This document shows positions 56,563 through 64,000 of a stretch of 64,000 nucleotides of DNA, in pieces (within the stretch, counting starts at the first letter, position 1; each line of letters starts with the position of its first letter). The position numbers were made by a program, and so were the translations under genes. The stretch is from Dastarcus helophoroides. Its lineage: Eukaryota; Arthropoda; Insecta; Coleoptera; Bothrideridae. The notes under the pieces are model-generated. The model ran no database searches. It saw nothing but the letters and a program-made list of their open reading frames with translations, and was not told the DNA's origin. The DNA is taken from assembly GCA_028583605.1 (NCBI GenBank), contig CM053337.1, positions 19,095,694-19,159,693 of the forward strand. The letters are read 5' to 3'.

Positions 56563-57284
56563 AATTTTAAAGAATTCCACGGAATTCCACGAAGTAAGGG
56601 GTGAAAATGTCAATTATTTTAAAAAGAAACTGTTTGTAAACTCATTTTCTATTCGATTCAAGCATGTTTCATGCTTGTCAGATGACCAGAATGTTCAGGC
56701 ATATATACTAATCGTCAAATTCCAACGACTGTCTCTACTATCAGCTTAGCAACACCACTTTAGTCTTTCTGGTTTTAGAACTGATCGACTATACTTCATA
56801 TGTCTTCTGGGAATTCTCCTAGAGAGCAACCGCTTCGCTAGGTGGCAGTGTTTCAACTGTTGGTAGTTCAGCTACCTATGATTCACTATACACGCCGCCT
56901 GGAGGGCTGCATGAATTTGTAGTCTAACTTGCATTCTTCTTGCATACGACATTGTTGGCGATGACCATAGTTTCTCTATGGACCAATAGGTGGTAGTACT
57001 AAGAGTCACTCGCTTGCCGCCTGTGAATGTTTTAGTACTAACTTGTCGGAACATGTGTCAGCATTCGAGTTGGATATACCAAACTGACGAGATCTAACAA
57101 GATCGAAACCGGTATTTGGTTTCCAAACTTCGAATCTAATACATGTTCAAACCTATTGGTCTGTGCATTATAGTATATTTCATATATTCGGACATTAAAT
57201 TCTGGTTGAAAATTTGACGGCGTACCTCAGTCTCTTAGTTTAATGTATAAAACTTTATCTCTGTATTAAGTCAAAACTTCATAT
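56563..57284. other. Intergenic DNA, nothing recognised
   Basis: Mixed-composition DNA. A 60-codon minus-strand frame at 56872-57054 has no recognised family and no supporting start or splice signals. No other feature supportable. Confidence 0.35.
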
Positions 57285-57831
57285 TGTACCGAAATGTAAA
57301 TTGTAAAATTTTGTGCATAAGAAAAGTTTCTAGAAAGATCTGATAAGGGGAAAGCGGTCGCGATAACAAAGCCAACGGCAGATAAGCGTTCTCGAAATTT
57401 CGGCAAACGATAAGCCTTATCTGCCGGATCGTTCTAGAACCTGGAGGCCAAAATTATATAAAGCGGCCAGCTCTCCCTCGAGTAAGTTAGTTAGAGTCGA
57501 TGTAGTTAAGTAGTGGGTCGTTGTTAATTTTGATTAGTGGAATAGTTTTTAGTCAGGATACTGGATTCTTTTAATATATTGCATAAAGAAACTTCTTACT
57601 GCATGACTAACAGTTTTATTATTTTTATTATTGATTGACATTGACATTTTTAGCAAACATAGAACAAAGCAATGCCAACCTAAAGAAAGTAAATAGTTCA
57701 AATATTGATTTGGCATTTCACAACATGAGTTAGCAGTTAGAAGCCAATAAGTTAGTTAATTGTTCAGTTGTAGTGATCCGAGTATTATTCAATTCACGTG
57801 ATACTGAATTCAAACCGATAAGCGCGTAACA
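57285..57831 (+). mobile_element. Solo LTR (gypsy-like), copy 1, with internal insertion
   Basis: Starts TGTACCGAAATG and ends GCGTAACA, flanked by ATAT on both sides (57281-57284 and 57832-57835). It contains AGATCTGATAAGGGGAAAGC, a TATATAAAGCGG promoter box and CCGATAAGCGCG near its end. About 211 bp (57516-57726) is absent from the other two copies, so it was inserted into this LTR. No internal region or second LTR is present. The 4-bp ATAT duplication suggests a gypsy element with AT-rich target preference. Confidence 0.8.
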
Positions 57832-57926
57832 ATATTCTTAAGTAGCAACATGATGATACCGATGATACAACACGATACCACGAAAAAGTACAGTTAACTA
57901 AGGATCTATCTTCGATTCACTATAAT

Positions 57927-58106
57927 TTTGGTGGAACGGACTTATCCTTGGTTGTCTTCAAAAATTGATATACAAATCTTCTTCCCCGAAACCAAGAAAG
58001 ATTAAAAAATATAACAAAAATTATTCTAACACGTTTCAATGGTCAGATCTTCAGAGAGATCTGAGGATGATTTCTTGTTTTCAGGGAACAAGATTTGTAT
58101 ATCACG
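57927..58106. mobile_element. Short fold-back element with Penelope-type ends
   Basis: Left TTTTGGTGGAACGGACTTAT and CCCCGAAACCAAGAAAGATT; right TTGTTTTCAGGGAACAAGAT. The centre is degraded (CAGATCTTCAGAGAGATCTG) with no complete ribozyme core. Confidence 0.6.
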
Positions 58107-58598
58107 ATTCACTTTTGCCGTGAAATCAATATAATTCAAGTTACTCAATTTATTTAAAGTGAAATTATTGACCATTTTAACATCTTTTTTTTGTTGTAGG
58201 TTTATGTTGGACCACTAAACTTCATTATGTTTGTTGCAAGTCTGAATAAAATTTATTTTTACTTGGTATATTTTTCTTCCTCTTTATTTTGGTTTTTTTC
58301 TGTTGATACTAGATAGAATCATTACAGTTGTAAATTGAAAAGAAGGCAATTGATTCGCGTATTTCATTGATTTTTGACGTTGCCCAATTGGAACTGATAA
58401 TTAGATTGATCTGACATTTCTAGTTTTTTGAAGGGAAAACTTCTTTATGCACGTTGGGCGATTTTGGATAGTGACAGTAACATGTTACCATTACGAGCTA
58501 CCAACATGCATTAATATTAACTGTGTATAAATATATTTCATTATCAATACGAATTAGATTCATTTCCACACGATTGCAAACACCCAAACCGCAAATAT
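58107..58598. other. AT-rich intergenic DNA
   Basis: No recognised gene, RNA or element between the fold-back and the second solo LTR. Confidence 0.35.
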
Positions 58599-58951
58599 TG
58601 TAGCGAAATGTAAATTATAGAATTTAGTACGTAAGAAAATTTTCTAGAAAGATCTAATAAGGGGAAAGCGGCCGCGATAACGAAACAAACGGCATATAAG
58701 GGTTCCAGAAATTTCGAAAAACAATAAGCCTTATATGCGGGATTTTTCTGGAACCTGGGAGCCAAAACTATATAAGGCGGTCGCCTTTCCCTCGAGTTAG
58801 TTAGAGTCAGTCAGTGTAATTAGTGAGCTAGTGGTTAAAAGTCAATAAGTGAGTTAATTATTCAAGTTGTAGTGTTCCGAGTTTAATTTGAAAATAAAGT
58901 GGGTATTATTCAGCAAGTGTTTAATAATCATTTCGAACCGATAAGCCCACA
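58599..58951 (+). mobile_element. Solo LTR (gypsy-like), copy 2
   Basis: Starts TGTAGCGAAATG and ends CCGATAAGCCCACA. ATAT precedes it; the right flank ATAATAT is an imperfect duplication. Internal marks are AAGGGGAAAGCGGCCGCG, CTATATAAGGCGGTCGCC (TATA box) and GTGATTCCGAG-like sequence. No coding region attached. Confidence 0.8.
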
Positions 58952-59604
58952 ATAATATAAACGACTATTTTAGATACTTTCAACTTGTTCCTGGACATTT
59001 TTAAGCTTTGACTGGTTTTTTTTTATAAGTATGCACCGTTTTGCGAAATTTGGTTTTTTCTAAATATTTCGATTTTTTTACACGGTCAATCGACGTTTGA
59101 CGCTGATATTTATCTGAGAGTTTGTACAAATTTTACAGTGGATTTTAAAGAAACTTTCCAATGAGTTAGAGACTTATAACTTTAACCATAGCTTAGAACT
59201 GGATGACAATACAATATTTTAATCCAGTCATGATAATTTGTGCACAAAGAAAAATTCGAAAACGAAACCTAACTCAAAATGAACATAACCTAAAAACAAT
59301 CTAAAATACGAACATAACCTACAACACAACATTAGCTAATTCCTACTTTCCAATTGCTAACTGAAACCATAATTTTTAACAGATGTCTACTCTAAATGGT
59401 AAAATATTCAACAAACTAGAATCAGTCTGTCAATCAATTAGGCGACATTCTGGGGGTTATTTTGAATGCTGAACGATTATCGGGCGCTTTCTGTTATCAT
59501 TTCTAACATATTATTGCCATTGTATGTTACTACCGTCACAGGAAAAATTACTATTCTCTTTGCAATCGAGGATGTTTCTCTTAAATCATCACCTACCATA
59601 GACC
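58952..59604. other. AT-rich intergenic DNA, nothing recognised
   Basis: Contains a short CATAACCTAAAA.. / CATAACCTACAA repeat near 59280-59320. No gene signals supportable. Confidence 0.35.
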
Positions 59605-59606
59605 TA

Positions 59607-60830
59607 CGAGGAAGGTCCGATAAGTACATAGCTTACAAGAGAAAAACGAACATTTTGGAAATGTGGCGATTTATTTCTCAACGTAATCTCCTTTTGACTC
59701 GATTCACTTGACCCAACGAAGCTCCAACTTCTGTAACCCGTCTGAAAAATACGTTTTCTCGAGGTCTTTAAAGTAGTCCACCGTGGCGGCGATGATCTCT
59801 TCATTTGACCCAAATGTTTGCCCGGCGAGTGACTTTTTCAAGTTTGGTAATAAATAGAAGTCGCACGGGGCCAAATCTGGAGCATACGGTGGATGGGGCA
59901 GCAGTTCGTAGCCCAATTCAACCAATTTGACCGTGGCGGGAGTAGAGGTGTGAGCCGGTGCGTTGTCATACTTTTTTCTTCGCCAAATGGGGCCGTTTTT
60001 TCTGCAATCGGCCCAATAATTCGGCATACTACAGCCCTGTGATCGTGTTGCCCTTCTCCAGGTAGTCGATGTAGATCATACCTTGTGAATCCCAGAAAAC
60101 GGTGGCCATCACCTTTCCGGTCGATAGGACAGTCTTCGTCTTCTTCGGAGCACGTTCACCGGGTGAAGTCCACTGTTTCGATTGTTCCTTGGTTTCTGGT
60201 GTGTACCAGTGGGTGCATGTTTCGTCGGCGATCACGAAACGACGCAGAAACTCCTTCGGATTGCGATTAAACAGCCTCAAACACTGCTCTGAAGTGGTCT
60301 CACGATAAAGCTGTTGTCCGGAGTGAGCAAACGCGGCACCCATCGCGCCGACTGCTTTCATACAGGATATGACCCACGCGGTCTTTTGAGATGCCTACAG
60401 TCTCAGCTACCTCGCGTACCTTCAATCGGCGGTCTGTCAATACGAGATCCTGGATTTTTGTCACGTTATCCTCCGTAGTAGCCGTTTTTGGGGCATCTGG
60501 ACGTGGCTCATCAAAAACCGACGTGCGACCACGCTGAAACTCGTTAAACCAATTTTTGACGGTCGCCATCTAAGGAGAAGAGTCACCGTACACAGCATCC
60601 AAGCGCTCTTTGATTTTTCTTCCAAAAACAAGACTCGAATCACCGACCGGTATTACCCTTTTTCCATTTTTCTAAAATTCGCGGACACGTCCGCTTCTAC
60701 ACGCGGTGAGTCCGATTCGGCTGAAATTTTGACAGTAGCCGACTACGAGAATGTACTACACGATAGTAAATTTCTCTTGCGATAGTGGCGCCATCGGGCG
60801 GTCACACTAAGTACTTATGGGACGCCCTCC
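59607..60830 (-). mobile_element. mariner element, decayed
   Basis: TA dinucleotides at 59605-59606 and 60831-60832 flank inverted ends CGAGGAAGGTCCGATAAGTAC and GGAGGGCGTCCCATAAGTAC. The 1224-bp length is typical of mariner. It contains a broken transposase on the minus strand and lies between the two NIT2 genes. Confidence 0.9.
59704..60645 (-). pseudogene. mariner transposase pseudogene
   Basis: The DDD transposase can be followed across frames. The DNA-binding part is MATVKNWFNEFQRGRTSVFD and VAETVGISKDRVGHIL; a TAG stands directly before this ATG. The catalytic part includes the first Asp in VIADETC, then TKTVLSTGKVMATVFWDSQG. After a stop at 60029 and a frameshift come YDNAPAHT (second Asp) and APDLAPCDFY (third Asp, 34 residues later). 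Residues between these pieces are missing. At least two frame breaks and one internal stop make it non-functional. Confidence 0.9.
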
Positions 60831-60849
60831 TAGCTGGAATAGGACAGGC

Positions 60850-61310
60850 TGAAAGAGCATTTGGCTCATTTGAGGTACGGAAGAACTCGGAAGTCAAGTA
60901 TGACTCAACATGCTTTTGAATTAGATCATAGAATAGATAATAATTTTAAACTGTTAAGAGTTGTAAATAAGAATTCTATGTTAAATGCTTGTGAAAGCTT
61001 AGCCATCCATAAGGCTGGAGACTAAGGCTAAGCCTGGGTCTTTAGGCCACTTATCTTTGTTAAAAATAGTTAAGGTTAATAGATAAGGAATTGTGACACT
61101 GCGACGTGTATGATTAGATGCGCATGCGCTTTCGGATGCGGTCGATCATGCACGAAGTGAATGTTCTTAGCATTTTAGGATTAGATGTTAGTATCTCTCT
61201 GAAGATGCTAGTTTGGCTATCGAAACGCGTTAGAGCAACCTTTGTTGTGTTTTTTATTTTCTTTTTTGGTTTCAGGGGACAAAATCTGTATTTCAATTTT
61301 TTTTAAATAT
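60850..61310 (+). mobile_element. 5'-truncated Penelope-like copy
   Basis: Plus-strand remnant of the element at 27384-30621. It starts inside the GIY-YIG domain (EHLAHLRYGRT, HAFELDHRIDNN, LNACESLAIHKAG), which is then broken by a stop. It continues through the 3' terminal sequence to a hammerhead-like motif (CTGAAGATGCTAGTTTGGCT, then ATCGAAACGCG) and CAGGGGACAAAATCTG. More diverged than the full copy. Confidence 0.85.
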
Positions 61311-61474
61311 TCTGTCAAAATTGGAACAAAGAAGTAAAGGAGAAAATTCTTTTTGGAGATTTAGGTGCGGAAGAAAAAAAAACACAACTTATAAGAAATA
61401 TATTTCTTTCGGCATCGACTTTTCAATGTAGCATAATTTTTTAGAATTCTCTTCAACCAGGTTGCGTACATATG

Positions 61475-62302
61475 TTAATTTTTGACTCTGACAGTATCAT
61501 ATACATCAGTTCTTCTTTGCTGAAGTATAGGAATCTGCTCCCTCATTTTATCACACTCCCCAAAGTCCAAATCGCAGAAAACCACCTCCTCCTCCGCATC
61601 AGCAGATGCCAGAACTTTCCCCCATGGATCAACGACTTGAGAATGGCCGTACGCAATGTACCCCTTCGCACCTCTAGCAGGGCTGACGCCGCACACGAAC
61701 AATTGGTTATCAACGGCGCGTCCCTTGTGCAGAATATCCCAATGCATTGGACCGGTGGTCATCTCGAAAGCCCCTGGATACACGATCATTTTGCAATCCA
61801 TCAACCTGTATAATTTCGCCAGTTCTTCAAATCGCATATCGTGGCATACACCCAGACCGATTTTGATGTCGCCCATGGAGAAAGTAATCGGGTTGTTACC
61901 TGGTGATAAAGCGGCGGATTCTTTGAAGGTTATCTTGCCGGGTATATCCAGGTCGAAAAGGTGCATTTTCTGATATTTAGCAACGAGTTCGCCATCGGGG
62001 TTCCACACGGTGCAGGTGTTGTAGTACTTGCCTTGGTAAAACTCCGGTATGGTACCCCCTATTAAGTAGATGCGAAGCTTCTTGGCCACCTCCGAGAGCA
62101 TTTTGGAGGTTTCTCCGTTTGGTACTTCTTCGGCATATTCTTTGAAGAATTGTATACCGTAGGGAGAATTGAAACATTCCGGAAGAATAATCAGTTGAGC
62201 CCCAGCAGTTTTGCTTTTTCCTATTAATTCGGAGGCGTGTTTCAGATTCTCTGATTTGTCATCGGAAACACTCAGTTGCACTAGAGCCACTTTTACAACC
62301 AT
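61475..62302 (-). CDS. NIT2: Omega-amidase NIT2 (nitrilase family), intronless copy B
   Basis: Second omega-amidase, 275 residues from the ATG at 62302 (MVVKVALVQ). It is strongly similar to copy A along its length. The triad is kept: LPECFNSPYG, KYQKMHLFDLDIPGKITF and GLGVCHDMRFEELA; the residue after the Cys is His here and Tyr in copy A. YPGAFEMTTGPMHWD and GRAVDNQLFV follow. No N-terminal extension, so the product is predicted cytosolic. The frame continues a few codons upstream of the ATG without a Met. It faces copy A, separated by about 6.2 kb of mobile elements. Lack of introns in both copies suggests either an intronless ancestor or duplication after a retroposition. Confidence 0.92.
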   Translation of the reverse strand: MVVKVALVQLSVSDDKSENLKHASELIGKSKTAGAQLIILPECFNSPYGIQFFKEYAEEVPNGETSKMLSEVAKKLRIYLIGGTIPEFYQGKYYNTCTVWNPDGELVAKYQKMHLFDLDIPGKITFKESAALSPGNNPITFSMGDIKIGLGVCHDMRFEELAKLYRLMDCKMIVYPGAFEMTTGPMHWDILHKGRAVDNQLFVCGVSPARGAKGYIAYGHSQVVDPWGKVLASADAEEEVVFCDLDFGECDKMREQIPILQQRRTDVYDTVRVKN

Positions 62303-62782
62303 TTTTACTGCAGGATTGCACGTCAAATACTACTTCAGTCTCAAAATGATTAATGCACTTTGGCGTCCGTTGTTTTGATAACAAACGAAATGCGTTATCG
62401 CAGTCGATTTACACAACGGCCCAAGGCTGTGCATGTCGCCAAGGGAGAGTTTATGCAACAATAATTGGTGCTTGATATGAAAGATGTTCCAAACGGAATT
62501 TTTCATCCAGTTTATTAGTTTAGTTTATAACATTTTTCCCAGTGAGTGTACTTAAGTTGTTTCCTAATCAACTAATTATGTAACGTAATATCCACTTTTT
62601 GATGACCTTATACTATCACAAAATGGATTAGTCATTCGAAAGCAGTCAGACAAAAAATTACGACTAAGAAATATTCCACAATTTTTTATGACTGATCTAT
62701 TTTATAAAACAATCTAGTGATAGACGCCCTTTATCAGTGAGACTTTAAATGTGAGAAAATTTTTAGAATTATGAGATAATAT
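62303..62782. other. Upstream region of NIT2 copy B
   Basis: Includes a more complex stretch near 62340-62460 that could be its promoter. No defined motif supportable. Confidence 0.35.
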
Positions 62783-63134
62783 TATAACGAAATGTAAATT
62801 GTAGAATTTAGTACGTAAGAAAATTTTCTAGAAAGATCTGATAAGGGGAAAAGCGCCGCGATAACGAAGCAAGCGACAGATAATCGTTCCAGAAATTTTG
62901 GCCAACGATAAGCCTTATCTGCCGGAAAGTTCTAGAACCTGGGAGCCAAAACTATATAAGGCGGTCGCCTTTTCAGTTAGTTAGAGTCAGTGTAGGTAGT
63001 TAAGTAGTGAGTTAGCAGTTAGAAGTCAATAAGTGGGGTAATTGTTCAGTTGTAGTGATCCGAGTTTAGTTTCAAAAAAAGTGGGTAATATTCAATTCAC
63101 GTGTTAATCAATTCGAACCGATAAGCCCCCAACA
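62783..63134 (+). mobile_element. Solo LTR (gypsy-like), copy 3
   Basis: Starts TATAACGAAATG (TG mutated to TA), ends CCGATAAGCCCCCAACA, and is flanked by ATAT at 62779-62782 and 63135-63138. Internal CTATATAAGGCGGTCGCC and GTGATCCGAGTTTAG match copy 2. At 352 bp it is close to copy 2 in length, which defines the full LTR at about 352 bp. Confidence 0.85.
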
Positions 63135-64000
63135 ATATGTACTCTTGGGCTAACAAAAATGACCCAATTTCATGTCTTATCCTCTCACAGGTGATATATG
63201 GTCCCTTTAATCGCTGGTGTGACGTAATATATTTGGAACTTTCAATTTAAAAATTATTAAATTAAATCAGCACTTCAAAAATTATTTATATTTTTTGGCG
63301 TATGTATGAGCCATCTTTTTTTTTAGAAATTTCTGCGAAAGTTTTTTTATAGGTGTTTTGTCTCTAAATTCATTAACATTTTATTTATTTTCCCCAAAAT
63401 CATGACTTTAAATTCGAAATTTTAGAGATTTTAAATTTTCTTCAAAATTTCGACTTAATACCAAACTTTTTTATCGAATCCTAAAGGTTTAAAGAGAGAT
63501 TCTAATATAAATCCTCCGGATATTTTTATAATCCCCAATTTTTATTTTAATGAAAAAGTTCGATTATAAAATAGAAAATTTGTTTTGATATGAATTGCTA
63601 CTTTTTTACTTTTTTTTAAAAAAATTCGATTTTTATACTCGAATTCGAAGTTAAACCCAACATTTGGAGAAAGAAACTAAAGTTTTGACATCAAAGATTA
63701 AATCGGATTCGGGATTTTTGTCACAGATGGTCAATAAAACATAATATGAATATGCAACTTGCTAATATTAAAGTTGAAAAACTTCTATTGCAAATTTTTT
63801 ATTGACGGAATTACCAGTAATATAACGGTAAAGTGCTCTAATCTCCTGCTGTATTCGTGCATGAATATTAATAATATAAAAAAAATCGCAATTAACTTTT
63901 GATTAGCTTAGATAAGACCGAACTTTAAAATGTAAATGGTCACCTTTTTTTATCCATACTTTAGTAATGAGCAGGTTTTTATCAGTATGGTTTTCCCAAA
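63135..64000. other. AT-rich DNA, nothing recognised
   Basis: A and T runs with satellite-like CGAAATTT words. No gene, RNA or element boundary supportable. Confidence 0.4.

Overview
The window is nuclear DNA from an arthropod, most likely an insect. The clues are many spliced genes with introns of only 49-53 bp, very AT-rich intergenic DNA, and an insect-style mobilome: a mariner, hAT elements, a Penelope-like element, gypsy-type solo LTRs and a tRNA-derived SINE. The roughly 50-bp introns would suit a beetle, but I cannot fix the order from sequence alone. Well over half of the window is satellite, minisatellite or transposon sequence, and most long open frames in those parts are artefacts.

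Four protein genes are clear. (1) DNAI1, the axonemal outer-arm dynein intermediate chain (plus strand, 6748-19267), has 11 coding exons that mesh in frame to 729 residues. A 10-codon first exon is separated from the rest by a 6.6-kb intron largely filled with satellite, and an RFX-type X-box lies 74 bp before the start codon. (2) Ornithine decarboxylase (minus strand, 31536-42908) has five exons totalling 449 residues, with all examined catalytic residues present. Two of its introns carry minisatellite arrays, and one contains a 3.9-kb hAT insertion. (3) and (4) Two intronless NIT2 omega-amidase genes face each other (54340-55266 plus, 61475-62302 minus). The DNA between them holds two solo LTRs, a dead mariner and a Penelope fragment. 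Weaker calls are a two-exon minus-strand gene at the left (3942-6118), an isolated minus-strand exon at 43.1 kb, and a 72-residue membrane protein at 55.8 kb.

Layout: 1-6 kb is AT-rich repeats plus the small minus-strand gene; 6.2-19.4 kb is DNAI1; 19.4-27 kb is AT-rich DNA and three tandem-repeat families; 27.4-30.6 kb is a Penelope-like element with a 14-bp target duplication; 31.3-42.9 kb is ODC; 43.2-49.9 kb is satellite, including a 1.85-kb satellite block with its own inverted ends; 50-54 kb is sparse intergenic DNA; 54-63 kb is the NIT2 pair and its mobile elements; the last kilobase is AT-rich with nothing recognised.

The most notable signals are structural. Satellite DNA with a CGAAATTTCG core appears to travel inside units with terminal inverted repeats, and also as cargo inside a hAT element. 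A 24-bp perfect palindrome flanked by an 8-bp duplication looks like a hAT reduced to two 12-bp ends, and a related copy 24 kb away preserves the empty site. Short fold-back elements built only from Penelope ends carry hammerhead-ribozyme-like cores.
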